64,000 nt of DNA from CAZBME01 sp964645835. Its GTDB lineage: Bacteria; Desulfobacterota; Syntrophia; Syntrophales; UBA8958. Shown here piece after piece: positions 24,599 to 35,400 of the stretch (positions are counted from its first letter, which is position 1; each line of letters begins with the position of its first letter). The position numbers and the translations under genes were made by a program. A model generated the notes under the pieces. It saw nothing but the letters and a program-made list of their open reading frames with translations, was not told the DNA's origin and ran no database searches. The stretch lies in contig CAZYDG010000022.1 in NCBI GenBank assembly GCA_964645835.1, positions 1 through 64,000 of the forward strand. Reading direction: 5' to 3'.

Positions 24599-26332
24599 AT
24601 GTTTAACAAGTTCTACGAGCAGGAACTTCAGAATCTCAGACAATTGGCCGTTGAATTTTCAAAGGCCCACCCCGCTACAGCGCCAATGTTGAGCGGGCCC
24701 ACAGCCGACCCCGACGTGGAGCGGCTTCTTGAAGGCGTCGCCTTTCTGACGGGACTCCTGCACCAAAAAACGCGCGATGATTATCCGGAAATCATCCACG
24801 CCCTGTTGAATGTCATTTTTCCTCATTACGTCAGACCGATCCCGGCGACATCCATTGTCGTTTTTTATCCGAAGCCAAATCTGCCGGAAACAGTTACGGT
24901 GAAAAAGGGTACGTCGCTTGCCTCCATCCCTGTTGAAGACACGCCCTGTCTTTTTCAGACAGCCTTTGATATCGACGTTCACCCCTTACGTCTTGCCTCG
25001 GCAAGCCTGACGCAGGCCACGGGGCAGCCGACGCGCATCCGTCTTCAAATGGAACTGGCAGGCCCCGATCTCTCACGCTGGCAGCCCAGCCGTCTCGGAT
25101 TTTTCATCGGCGGCAGCAATACGGAAGCGACGGACCTGTTCATGCTTCTGAACCATTATCTGGAACGGATTACCCTTAATCCCGTGGGCGAAGGCAGTCC
25201 ATGCATTCTGCCGCCTTCCGCCCTTAAGGCATCAGGTTTCGACATGAAGAACAATCTTCTTTCTTACCCAGCCCATGCCTTTGCGGGATACCGGATCCTC
25301 CACGAGTATTTTATCCTTCCCCGGAAGTTTACCTTCCTGGAATTGCAAGGATGGGAGAACTGGATGGACCGGGGAAAAGGGAAGCAATTTGAAATCATTT
25401 TCGAATTACGGCCGGCTCCGGTTACGCCGCCGAAGATCACCAACGACCATTTTATCCTGAATGCCACGCCGGTAATCAATCTCTTTAAGCATGAGGCGGA
25501 TCCCTTTGTCTTCGACCACCGCCTGGAAAAGATCCGTGTCCAGCCGGCAGGGAAAAATCCCGGTCATTATCAGGTTTTCAGTGTAGACAATGTGACGGGC
25601 TATGCCCAAGGCACCGTGGCCAAGAAAACCTATACCCCCTTGGAGCTCTTTCATAATCAGGACGCCCAATCGACGGCCTACGAGGTGAGCTACGCCCGGT
25701 CTCCTATTACGGATGCCCCGGAGGTTTTCATCTCCTTTGCTTATCCTGCCGATGGTCCCGAACCGGTTAAAGAAACTCTCTCCATCGATTTGACTTGTAC
25801 GAACGGCGACCTTCCCGAACGATTGCAACTCGGAGATATCTCCGTTCAAACATCGGACTCACCGGAGCTTCTGACCTTCAGGAATGTTCTGCCGCCGACG
25901 GCATCCATCGACCCACCGCTGGGCAACAATGCGGCCTGGCGCTTTCTGGCCCATCTGTCCTTGAATTATCTGCCCCTGGCCAGCGCGGAGAACCTGCGAG
26001 AACTTTTGCAATTATACCTATTTCCGGAAGCGAGAGACAAGACCAAGGTCACAGCCAATCTCAAGCGGATCGAGGGCATCACGGGTTTTCAATCCGTTCC
26101 GACCGACCGTCTGGTCCGGGGCACGGTCCTTCGCGGACAAATCCTGACGCTTTCTGCGAGGCAGGATCATTTTGCCGGTTTGGGCGATTTATATCTCTTC
26201 GGCAGTGTTTTGGACGCATTTTTTGGAGTCTACAGCAGCCTCAACGCGTTTACTCAGTTTGAATTGAAGGAAAACCTCTCTGGAGAATCATTTCTGTGGT
26301 CAGCAAAATTGGGAGACAGACCGCTTATCTAA
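24599..26332 (+). CDS. tssF: Type VI secretion baseplate protein TssF
   Basis: A 577-residue TssF. The start MFNKFYEQELQNLRQLAVEF and the following HPATAPML and DPDVERLLEGVAFLTG segments are the family hallmark, as is PHYVRPIPA near residue 78. TssF forms the wedge with TssG, TssE and TssK. The last 36 bases overlap the start of tssG, typical of this pair. Confidence 0.95.
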   Translation: MFNKFYEQELQNLRQLAVEFSKAHPATAPMLSGPTADPDVERLLEGVAFLTGLLHQKTRDDYPEIIHALLNVIFPHYVRPIPATSIVVFYPKPNLPETVTVKKGTSLASIPVEDTPCLFQTAFDIDVHPLRLASASLTQATGQPTRIRLQMELAGPDLSRWQPSRLGFFIGGSNTEATDLFMLLNHYLERITLNPVGEGSPCILPPSALKASGFDMKNNLLSYPAHAFAGYRILHEYFILPRKFTFLELQGWENWMDRGKGKQFEIIFELRPAPVTPPKITNDHFILNATPVINLFKHEADPFVFDHRLEKIRVQPAGKNPGHYQVFSVDNVTGYAQGTVAKKTYTPLELFHNQDAQSTAYEVSYARSPITDAPEVFISFAYPADGPEPVKETLSIDLTCTNGDLPERLQLGDISVQTSDSPELLTFRNVLPPTASIDPPLGNNAAWRFLAHLSLNYLPLASAENLRELLQLYLFPEARDKTKVTANLKRIEGITGFQSVPTDRLVRGTVLRGQILTLSARQDHFAGLGDLYLFGSVLDAFFGVYSSLNAFTQFELKENLSGESFLWSAKLGDRPLI

Positions 26333-27309
26333 AGGAACAGCTTCTGGAAGAGGGACACCGTTTCTCTTTTATCCAGGCTGTTCGCTTCCTCCTTTTTTTA
26401 TTGGGCCGGGAAGAGGGGCTCCATACGGATATCCTCGAACTGTTGAAGCGCATCCGGACTCGGCCGGAACTCTCCCTTGCCTTTCCCGAAGCGGATGTAA
26501 CGTCGATCAAGCCGCTCGAAGGCTTGCCCAGCCGTTTTTCGATAACGGCCACTTTTCTGGGACTCTATGGCACGGCGTCTCCGCTGCCCACGTTCTATAC
26601 GGAAGATCTTCTCCAGGAGCAGGCCCAGGATAGATCCGTCAGCCGTGATTTCCTTGATATTTTCAATTCCCGGCTCTATTCCATGTATTTTGCCGTTTGG
26701 GGCCATTATCGACTCTTCTATAAAATTGGGGAAGTCCGGGACGCCGAAGTCCTCCAGCGCCTCTATTGCCTCCTGGGATTTGAAGGACCCATTCTCCGCA
26801 ACGATTTGGACGATGTCTATGGCCTTATCCGCTACACCGGATTGTTTAATCAGCTTCCACGTTCGGCGGAGGGGTTGCGGGCCCTTTTGGCCGACAACCT
26901 TGCTGCATTCGTTGAGATCGAACAGGCCGTAGATCGGATGGCGGTGATTCCCGCGGATCAGCGTTCGTATCTCGGGCAGCGGGGAAACCAATTAGGGGAG
27001 ACGGCATATCTCGGCACGGAAATCGCCGACCGGATGGGGAAATTCCGGGTTCGGGTCGGCCCCCTGTCAGCTGAAGCCTTTGAAAAGCTTCTTCCGGACA
27101 AGCCACTCTATAAAAAAATGTGTTCCTTGATCCGCTGCTATATGGATCAACCCCTCCTCTGGGACGCCGAGATTATCCTGGCAAAAGAAGATCTGGCCGT
27201 GGCCCAGCTTGGCACGGGTTCATGGTCGCAGCTCGGATTCAATACATGGAGCTTTTCCGGAACGGCGCCGGAAGATGCGTCCTGCCGTTTGCGGTGCGCG
27301 GCGTTATAA
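26296..27309 (+). CDS. tssG: Type VI secretion baseplate protein TssG
   Basis: A 337-residue TssG. Recognisable are HRFSFIQAVRFLLFL near the start, a FLGLYGTASPLPTFYTEDLL motif near residue 90, and the RDFLDIFNSRLYSMYF segment. The GTG at 26296 lies inside tssF, with CTGGAGAA just upstream as ribosome binding site. Some TssG proteins are longer at the C-terminus, but the ending RVGPLSAEAF...GSWSQLGFNTW is normal. Confidence 0.9.
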   Translation: MVSKIGRQTAYLKEQLLEEGHRFSFIQAVRFLLFLLGREEGLHTDILELLKRIRTRPELSLAFPEADVTSIKPLEGLPSRFSITATFLGLYGTASPLPTFYTEDLLQEQAQDRSVSRDFLDIFNSRLYSMYFAVWGHYRLFYKIGEVRDAEVLQRLYCLLGFEGPILRNDLDDVYGLIRYTGLFNQLPRSAEGLRALLADNLAAFVEIEQAVDRMAVIPADQRSYLGQRGNQLGETAYLGTEIADRMGKFRVRVGPLSAEAFEKLLPDKPLYKKMCSLIRCYMDQPLLWDAEIILAKEDLAVAQLGTGSWSQLGFNTWSFSGTAPEDASCRLRCAAL

Positions 27310-27375
27310 ACGATATCCGCCACCCATTCGGGTTGCGGGATGCCGATAATAAACTGAAAAAGGAAGGAGTTAAAA

Positions 27376-30006
27376 ATGGTTACCGTCGATATCAAATCCC
27401 TTTTGCAGCATTTAAACACCGTCTGCACCACGGCCCTGCAAAACGCTGCGGGCCTGTGCGTGTCCAGGACCCATTATGAAATCACAGTGGAGCATCTCAT
27501 TGCGAAACTACTGGAAGAACCCCGCTCGGACTGGCCCTTGATCTTTCAGCGGTTCGGCCTTGAGGTTGGACAGGTGCAAAAGGCCCTGGAACATACGCTG
27601 GAAGAGTATAAGACGGGAAATGCCGCCAAGCCTGTTTTTTCACCACAACTCCTCGATTTGTTTCAAGATGCCTGGCTTCTGGCATCCATTGACCTGGGGG
27701 AGAGAAAGGTCCGTTCCGGGGCCATTCTCCTTGCCTTCCTGGCCAAACCGACCCTCTTTGCCTCGGGACGCTATGCAGAATTGATCAAGGGGATTGGCCG
27801 TGAGGCCCTGACAAAAGAGTTTTATACCCTGACGAAACCTTCTATCGAGACGACCATGGCAGCCAAGGAAGGGGGCGGCGCGGCGGAACCCGGACCTGGA
27901 AAGGGCGACGGTTCTTTTCTCGGACGTTTCTGCATGGATTTTACCGAGCGTGCTGCAAAAGGCGATATTGACCCCGTCTTTGGGCGGGATAATGAAATCC
28001 GCCAGATGATCGATATCCTGGCCCGCAGGCGGAAAAACAATCCCATTTGCGTCGGCGAGCCCGGTGTGGGAAAAACGGCCGTCGTGGAAGGCATGGCCCT
28101 TCGTATCGTCGAAGACGATGTACCTGACATGCTCAAAGGCGTCACCCTCCTGGGCCTCGATATGGGGGCTCTCGAAGCCGGTGCGGGGATGAAGGGCGAG
28201 TTCGAAAACCGTCTCAAAGGCGTCATCAATGAGATCAAGTCGTCGGAAAAACCGATTATTCTCTTCATCGACGAGGCCCATACCCTTGTCGGCGCGGGAG
28301 GTGCCAGTGGAGGGGGCGATGCGGCCAATTTGCTGAAACCGGCCTTGGCCCGCGGGGAACTGCGGACCATTGCCGCAACCACCTGGAGTGAATATAAAAA
28401 ATATTTTGAAAAAGACCCTGCCCTGGCCCGGCGTTTTCAGCTTGTCAAACTGGAGGAACCGGATGTGGAAACTACAATTCTCATGCTTCGGGGACTCAAG
28501 GCAAGCTATGAAAAGGCCCACAAGGTGATTGTCCGGGACGACGCCGTGGAGGCCGCCGCCGAATTTTCCAACCGCTATATTACAGGCCGTTTCCTTCCCG
28601 ATAAGGCCATTGATCTCCTCGATACGAGCTGCGCCCGCGTCAAGGTCAACCTGACGGGCAAACCGGCAGCCCTGGAGGCCAAGGAACGGATCGTTCAGGC
28701 CCTTGAGCGTGAGATCGCGGCTGTAGACCGTGACCGGGCCAATGGCCTCGTGACGGATGAAGAGAAATACGCCGCTACCCTGGAGAAGAAAAAGAACGTC
28801 AACGACGAGGCCGATGCCCTCCGGGAACGGTGGCTCAAGGAAAAAGAGGCCGCCGCCCAGGTTATTGCCCTGCGGGAGGAGCACCATGCGCTGGGCACCG
28901 ATGATGGCGAGAAAAAAGAGGCCGTGAAGACTCAGCTTAACGATGCCGATGAAGCCCTGAAAACCATTCAAGGCAGCGACCCTCTGATTCAGATTGAAGT
29001 GGACCCCGATGCCATCGCTCAGGTCGTGTCCGATTGGACGGGGATTCCCCTGGGGAAGATGCTCAAGGACGAAGCGGATACCATCATTCATCTGGAAGAG
29101 CGCCTGAAAGAACGGATCAAGGGGCAGGATGCCGCTATGGGGGCCCTGGCGGAGGTGATCCGGGCCGCCAAATCTGGTATCAAGAGCCCAACCCAGCCTC
29201 TGGGCGTCTTCCTCTTTGCCGGCCCCAGCGGAACGGGAAAGACGGAGACGGGTCTGGCCCTGGCGGACATGCTGTTCGGCAGCGAAAAGAATGTAGTCAC
29301 TATCAACATGAGCGAATTTCAGGAAAGTCACACAGTCAGCCGCCTCATCGGTTCACCTCCGGGGTATGTGGGTTACGGCGAAGGAGGGATGCTGACGGAG
29401 GCTGTACGCCAACGGCCCTATTCGGTAGTCCTTCTGGATGAGTCGGAAAAGGCCCATATCGACGTCATGAACCTCTTCTACCAGATCTTCGACAAGGGCA
29501 TCGCCAATGACGGCGAGGGGAAAGAGATCAATTTCCGCAATACCATCATCATCCTGACGAGCAATCTGGCCTCCGATGTCATCCAGGAGATGACCGCAGG
29601 CGCGGAGGCGCCCCCCGTCGAGGCCGTTATCAGTGCTGTCCGGCCCATCCTTTCGGCCCATTTCAAGCCCGCACTCCTGGCCCGGATGACGGCAATCCCT
29701 TACTACAGCCTCAATACCGAGGCCATGCGCCTCATTGTGGAGCTGAAGCTTGCTAAGATCAAAAAGAGCCTTATGGAAAACAACAAGATGGCCATGACGT
29801 ATGCCCCGGCAGTGATTGACGCCATTACCGCCCGGTGCACGGAAGTGGAAACGGGGGCAAGAAACATCGAGTACATCCTGAATGGCAACGTCCTGCCCCG
29901 CTTGTCACAGACGATCCTCCTCCATATGAGCGAAGGAGGCATGCCCGCCAAGGTCCATCTCGATGTGGATGAAAGCGGCGGATTCACATTTGACTTTGGA
30001 GATTAA
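27376..30006 (+). CDS. clpV: Type VI secretion sheath-disassembly ATPase TssH (ClpV)
   Basis: An 876-residue AAA+ ATPase. Order of domains: Clp N-domain (about 1-160), D1 with Walker A GEPGVGKT (227-234) and Walker B ILFIDEAHT, a middle coiled-coil domain (about 420-540), D2 with Walker A GPSGTGKT (616-623), GSPPGYVGYGEGG pore-type loop and VVLLDESEKAH, and a C-terminal ClpB_D2 small domain. TssH unfolds the contracted TssBC sheath for recycling. It closes the core apparatus operon, 66 bases after tssG. Confidence 0.95.
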   Translation: MVTVDIKSLLQHLNTVCTTALQNAAGLCVSRTHYEITVEHLIAKLLEEPRSDWPLIFQRFGLEVGQVQKALEHTLEEYKTGNAAKPVFSPQLLDLFQDAWLLASIDLGERKVRSGAILLAFLAKPTLFASGRYAELIKGIGREALTKEFYTLTKPSIETTMAAKEGGGAAEPGPGKGDGSFLGRFCMDFTERAAKGDIDPVFGRDNEIRQMIDILARRRKNNPICVGEPGVGKTAVVEGMALRIVEDDVPDMLKGVTLLGLDMGALEAGAGMKGEFENRLKGVINEIKSSEKPIILFIDEAHTLVGAGGASGGGDAANLLKPALARGELRTIAATTWSEYKKYFEKDPALARRFQLVKLEEPDVETTILMLRGLKASYEKAHKVIVRDDAVEAAAEFSNRYITGRFLPDKAIDLLDTSCARVKVNLTGKPAALEAKERIVQALEREIAAVDRDRANGLVTDEEKYAATLEKKKNVNDEADALRERWLKEKEAAAQVIALREEHHALGTDDGEKKEAVKTQLNDADEALKTIQGSDPLIQIEVDPDAIAQVVSDWTGIPLGKMLKDEADTIIHLEERLKERIKGQDAAMGALAEVIRAAKSGIKSPTQPLGVFLFAGPSGTGKTETGLALADMLFGSEKNVVTINMSEFQESHTVSRLIGSPPGYVGYGEGGMLTEAVRQRPYSVVLLDESEKAHIDVMNLFYQIFDKGIANDGEGKEINFRNTIIILTSNLASDVIQEMTAGAEAPPVEAVISAVRPILSAHFKPALLARMTAIPYYSLNTEAMRLIVELKLAKIKKSLMENNKMAMTYAPAVIDAITARCTEVETGARNIEYILNGNVLPRLSQTILLHMSEGGMPAKVHLDVDESGGFTFDFGD

Positions 30007-30074
30007 TACCACTGCGACATCACCCTGCTCTGCCTCCTCTTGAGACGGTTCCCAAAGGAGGGCCATATTGAATT

Positions 30075-30110
30075 CCTCCCCCTTCAAGGGGGAGGTCAGG
30101 AGGGGGATGG
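30075..30110. repeat. Palindromic C-run/G-run repeat after clpV
   Basis: CCTCCCCCTT (30075-30084) and AAGGGGGAGG (30086-30095) form a near-perfect palindrome, followed by a second G-rich block to about 30110. This looks like a dispersed extragenic palindrome and could also end transcription of the core operon before the first spike cassette. Confidence 0.5.
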
Positions 30111-30143
30111 GGTTCGATGATGGAGTAGAACCAGGGGGATATC

Positions 30144-32426
30144 ATGGCCGATAAAGTAGAACAAAAATTCAGCTTCGTCTCTGACGCCTTGCCCAAAGAA
30201 ACCTTCGGTGTCGTCTCTTTTCAGGGATCGGAAGGCATCTCGCAGCCTTACGCCTTCGAGATCCTTCTGATTGCCGATGACCTGGAGATCGATCTGGATA
30301 AGGTCCTTCAGAACCGGGCGCGCCTGATCATCCATCGTCCGGGGCAACCGGATGTCCTCTACAATGGCATTCTGGCCACTTTTGAACAGCAGCGGGAGGT
30401 CGATAAGAAAGCGTTGTACCGGGCTTACATGGTGCCTAAGCTATGGTGGCTTTCCATCACCCAGCATAACCAGATATTCCTCGACAAGACAGTTCAGGAG
30501 ATGGTCGATCTATGCCTGAAAGACGGGGGTATGACAGCTGAGGATTACGAATTTCGGCTACAGGGTTCCTATTCCCCCATCGAGTATGTCTGTCAGTATG
30601 GGGAATCGCATCTGAATTTTGTGTCCCGCTGGCTCGAACGGGAAGGAATATATTATTACTTCGATCAAACGGCCAGTGGGGAGAAGATCATCTTCACGGA
30701 CACCCATATCGCCCATTCGGATCTTCCCATGGGGAAAACTCTTTACTACAGCCCGCCGTCGGGACTGGAGGCAGGGCACAGATCGGAAACCATTCAGACT
30801 CTGACCTGCAGCCGCCGACTGACCCCGGCGAGCGTCTTTCTGAAAGACTATAATTACCGTAAGCCTTCCCTCGACCTGTCGGGAAGCGCCGTCGTCGCCG
30901 AGAATGGACGGGGCCAGGTCTACACGTACAACGAACATTTCCGGACCGCGGAAGACGGCAACCGTCTGGCGAAGATCCGGGCCGAGGCACTCTCGTGCCG
31001 TCAGGAGCAATATCCGGGCGAAAGTTCAGTCCCTTTTATGCTGCCGGGTTTTACCTTCGATCTTCAGAATCATTACCGTGGGAGCTACAACCAGAAGTAC
31101 CTGATCGTAGAGGTACAGCACGAAGGCAATCAGCCGTCTGTTATGCTGTCGGGCTTCCAGGCCGGGTCTGGGAGGGGCGATTCGCCGCCCGCCTATAGCA
31201 ATACTTTTAATGCTATCAAGGCATCCGCACAATTCCGGCCCGAGCAGAAGGCCGTCAAACCTAAAATTTCCGGGACAATCATTGCCAAGATCGATGCCAG
31301 CGGTTCCGGGCAGACGGCCGAGCTCGACTCTCAGGGACGTTATAAAGTCATTCTTCCCTTCGATCTCTCGGGCCGCAAGGACGGCAAGGCTTCAGCCTGG
31401 GTCCGTATGGCCCAACCTTATGCGGGGAGTGATCACGGGATGCATTTCCCTCTCCACAAGGGGACGGATGTGATGCTGACTTTCATCGACGGCGACCCGG
31501 ACCGGCCCATAATCGCTTCCGCCGTGCCCAACCCGGAGACGCCCAGTCCCGTCACCTCCGACAACCAGACCCAGTCCGTCATCCAGACGGCGGGTCAGAA
31601 CAAGATAGCCATCGAGGATCAGGATGGGAGCGAACGGATCCTCATGCACACCCCCAAGAAGGACAGCTTCGTCCGCATCGGCGCCCCCAATGATCCTCCT
31701 CCTCCGGAGGGCTGGTCTTATGTAAAACCGGACAATCCCATGACACCGAGTAAGGATGGCGTCACCATCTCCACGGGGAGCTTCTACGATGTCAAGGCCC
31801 AGTGGACCAATACCTTCGTCCTTGGGTCGTCCGCCACTTACATCGCCGGGGCAAATACTTCCATAATCGGCGGCGTGGACACCAAATTTGTCCTTGGTTA
31901 CCGGTTTGACACCACCATCGGCGCCCGTTCCGACTTTCATGTCGGCCCCCGGAACAGGGGCAATTCCATCGCTGTCCATTTATCCGCCACCTATACGAAG
32001 ATAGACGGAGACAAGCTGGAGACAGCTATCTCGCATTCAAAGGCCATAACCAATGTAAACAAAGCCCTGGGAACGAAGCTTGAAGCCAGCGATCTTGTTA
32101 CGCAACTCGTAAATCAAAAGCAGCAGATCACGGCGGGCTACACTGAGGCGATTGGAGAGCGGACAGCAGCCCTGGCGACGAAGGCAGAAGTCGCAGCCGC
32201 TAAGCAGCAGGCGGTTGCCGAGTCGACGGAAGTCACGGCGGCCCAGGTTCATACCGTCGCCGAGAAAGTAGAGACTGTTGCCCAGAAAACAGCAACCCTG
32301 GCCAGCAAAGTGGAGACCTTAGGCTCGGCAGTTAAAACGGCAGCCTCCGTTGTTGTCAATGCGGCGTCAGAGAACAGGGTAACCCTTAACTCCAACGAAC
32401 TGGCTGCCCTCAAGACAATCACATAA
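30144..32426 (+). CDS. vgrG: VgrG spike protein A with long C-terminal tail
   Basis: A 760-residue VgrG (TssI). Residues 1 to about 370 are the gp27-like base (EGISQPYAFEI, QHNQIFLDKTVQEMV, CQYGESHLNFVSRWLEREGIYYYF), then a gp5-like OB-fold (about 375-470, QGRYKVILPFDLSGR, GMHFPLHKGTDVMLTF) and a spike start with NKIAIEDQDG. From about 549 a tail not present in VgrG B begins: DVKAQWTNTFVLGSS with glycine-spaced beta repeats, then long Ala/Lys/Glu-rich amphipathic helices to the end. The tail resembles three separate proteins encoded at 40081-42280. No enzymatic effector domain is recognised. Confidence 0.9.
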   Translation: MADKVEQKFSFVSDALPKETFGVVSFQGSEGISQPYAFEILLIADDLEIDLDKVLQNRARLIIHRPGQPDVLYNGILATFEQQREVDKKALYRAYMVPKLWWLSITQHNQIFLDKTVQEMVDLCLKDGGMTAEDYEFRLQGSYSPIEYVCQYGESHLNFVSRWLEREGIYYYFDQTASGEKIIFTDTHIAHSDLPMGKTLYYSPPSGLEAGHRSETIQTLTCSRRLTPASVFLKDYNYRKPSLDLSGSAVVAENGRGQVYTYNEHFRTAEDGNRLAKIRAEALSCRQEQYPGESSVPFMLPGFTFDLQNHYRGSYNQKYLIVEVQHEGNQPSVMLSGFQAGSGRGDSPPAYSNTFNAIKASAQFRPEQKAVKPKISGTIIAKIDASGSGQTAELDSQGRYKVILPFDLSGRKDGKASAWVRMAQPYAGSDHGMHFPLHKGTDVMLTFIDGDPDRPIIASAVPNPETPSPVTSDNQTQSVIQTAGQNKIAIEDQDGSERILMHTPKKDSFVRIGAPNDPPPPEGWSYVKPDNPMTPSKDGVTISTGSFYDVKAQWTNTFVLGSSATYIAGANTSIIGGVDTKFVLGYRFDTTIGARSDFHVGPRNRGNSIAVHLSATYTKIDGDKLETAISHSKAITNVNKALGTKLEASDLVTQLVNQKQQITAGYTEAIGERTAALATKAEVAAAKQQAVAESTEVTAAQVHTVAEKVETVAQKTATLASKVETLGSAVKTAASVVVNAASENRVTLNSNELAALKTIT

Positions 32427-32433
32427 AAAACGG

Positions 32434-35400
32434 ATGAAGATATATAAGAAAAACGAACACAGCCTGCTCATCAAACCCTTCGGCATCGGCGATCGCCTCT
32501 ATCTGGCCGTCACGGTCATGCTTTACCTAGATCTCCTGGCTCCGGACAGCCCCCTGACGGAGCAGGAGCTCTGGAAGACCATCCCCGATCAGTTGAAGCC
32601 CACACCGCTCCTCGACATGGGTATGCCCAAGCCCCATGCTGAGGTGCTTCTTACCGGTTCGTGCTTCGCTCCCCGGGGAACGACCCTGTCCGCCTCTCCT
32701 GTCATGGTCCGGGTCGGAACCGTTCACAAGGAACTTGTCGCCTTTGGCGATCGCCTTTGGCGAAAACATCTGAGGATGCCGGTGATTACGGACCCGGCCC
32801 CCTTTTCCGAGATGCCTGTCACTTGGCCGAACGCCTTCGGCGGTGAAGACTTTGAGCAGAACCCGGTGGGAAAAGGGATTAAGGCTTTAAGCCGTTACGG
32901 AGAGGAACCGGTGATTCACCTGCCGAACATCGAATACCCAAGAAAACTCATGGTCTCCCCCGACCAGAGGCCAATGCCCGCCGGATTCGGCCCCTTGGAC
33001 ATGATGTGGCCTCAGCGCCGCAGGAAGACTGGGACTTACGACGATAAGTGGCTCAGGGAACGGTGGCCCTGGTTCCCTGAAGATATGGACTATGAGTTTT
33101 TCAACTGTGCACCCGAGGACCAGTATCTTCCCGACTTCTTCAGAGGAGACGAAGCCATCGATATCGCCCACATGCACCCCGATATGCCCCATATCTCCTC
33201 AGCGTTGCCGGGCCTGCGCATCCGGTGTTTCGTTACAAAGAAGGAGGCGCCGAAATCGGAGGTTGAGCTCTTTCAGGACGTTTCCCTGCGGATCGATACG
33301 GTCTGGCTCTTTCCATCCATCCTCCGGGGCGTAGTCATGTATCGGGGAACGACAGAGATTTTTGATGAGGAGTACGGGGACGTGGTTCGTATCTTTCTGG
33401 CCACGGAGCGCCTCGCCGATCCGCCCGGCACCATCGAATACTATCTGGAGGAACAGCGCAAGGCCATGGACCGGTCCGTGCCCGTCAATACGGCCGCGGC
33501 TGAGGCGGGGGCGAAAAAGGTCGGCGACGCCATGAAACGGCTCAAGCGAATCCCCGAGGATATTGATGACGCCGTAAAGCAGGCCGTGGGGAAGGCGCCC
33601 GTTATGCCGACGACGCCGGCCCGGACGGCGGCCCAGGGCAAGCAGGTGATCAACGACAACCTGGCTCTTCTGGATCGCCTGGAAACTCAGGCGAAGGGCA
33701 TGCAAGCCGAGCACGGCCATCGAGCCTATATCGATTTGACCATGTTCGACCGCCTCCGCGGAAAGCTCCGCGGCATGTCGGAGAATATCGACCGCGATTT
33801 GGCCAAGTTGGAGGCGGCCATGGCCAAGGTGGCGGAGGCCAAGACAACCGCTCTAAATGATTTCTCGAAACAGATGAAGCTTCAGGTTACGGCGGATGAA
33901 CTCGCCGAAGCGGGTATCGATCCCGACCACCTCCTGCCGGGCGAAAAATCAGTCAATCCCTGGCATGATCAGGGGTTTCCCTTTGCTGTCCGGTGCCGGC
34001 AGGACCTTGAGGATGATTCGCAAACACTCCAAGCCCTCCAACGTCTGGGCCTGACCCGGCGCACCATTAAACGGGCCTGGCTGGGGATTCATCGGGATTT
34101 GCGGATCGACGAACGCGTCCTGTGGGACCTGAAACCCCGTGCGGATCAGCCGGGACGGGAGGGAGATCTCGATCTGCCGCCGGGCCTCGTTTTGCCCCGG
34201 TTTCAGGAGGCCACGCTCAATCGTCTCCTGATCCTGCCGCCCGTATGGGAAAAGGATGGGGATGCCACGTCGGGTTTGCTAATCGATGGCTCTGCAGAGA
34301 CGCCGTTTTTCCACGACTGCGAGGACGAGGCGCCGGTTATTTGTGTCGCCGATGAATTGCAGGCTCTCTACTGCGACCAGGAGATCGGTGACGCCTGTTC
34401 AGTTGTTGCCCTGGCTAAACCTGGCGATAAACCGGATAAGGAAGCAGCCGACAAGATTAAATCAGCCGCCGCATTCCTGATCGTCTTTCCCGAAGGGGCG
34501 ACCGAAAAAGACAAAACGCCCTGGATCAAGGCTTATCCCAAGGCCCTGCCCTATCCTCTTCCAAAAGGGCGAACGGTCTTCGAGGCGAGACGGTTGGGCG
34601 TCGACATCCGGGACTGGCTCATGGAGGCCATGCCCGCCGATTTTGTCCTGCGCCACCGGGTGGCGCCCGTTCTCCCCGCGCCGGGTAAACCCCCGACGGT
34701 GGAAGACCTGACCGTCCCCGTTCCCAAAATCGACGTCCAGGCCATCATCGACAAATCGAGCAAGGAGATCAATGCCTATCTGGACGGAAATGTAGGCCAC
34801 CTTCCGGCTCTGCGGGCCGATATGGAGCAGAAGATGACAGAGGCAGTCCGGGAAGCGGCTGTCAAAGGAGGCCTGGACCCGGAGGCAGCCATCAAAGCCG
34901 CCGCCAATCCGGGACCACCTCCGGGAATGGCCGCCTCCGGCAATACCATGGCGGATCAGCTCCTGTCCCAGATTCCCGTCCTTGCCGCTGCCGGTGCGTT
35001 GACACCGGAAGTGGAACAAAAGATGAGGGCCGAGGCGGCCCAGTACCGCAAGATCGGCCAGGAGGCTGAGGAGCGATTCCAGGCAGGCATGGCCAAGCTG
35101 GAAGATGCGAAAAAGACCATCGCCGAGACGATCCCCAAGGTGAAGGCCCAGGAAATGCCGGAGGCGGCAAAAGCAAAATTCCTGGAGTACGGCATGGATC
35201 CGGACCGCATGGTAAAGAGGAGCCGTGAAGAGGTGATTGCAATGTATGGCCGGGGTGAAAGCCTGTCTTTTGCCCATCTTTCCGGTGTGGACCTCTCCGG
35301 TCTGGACCTGCCGGGGATCGACCTGCGTCAGACCCATTGCAGCAAAACCCTTTTTATAGGCACGAATCTCGAAGGCGCCGATCTGACCCAGATCGTGGCA

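Noticed and set aside
27640..29331. 563-residue open frame on the minus strand inside clpV
   Set aside because: It is fully covered by the ClpV gene with all its motifs; the antisense frame has no ribosome binding site or recognisable domain and arises from codon bias.
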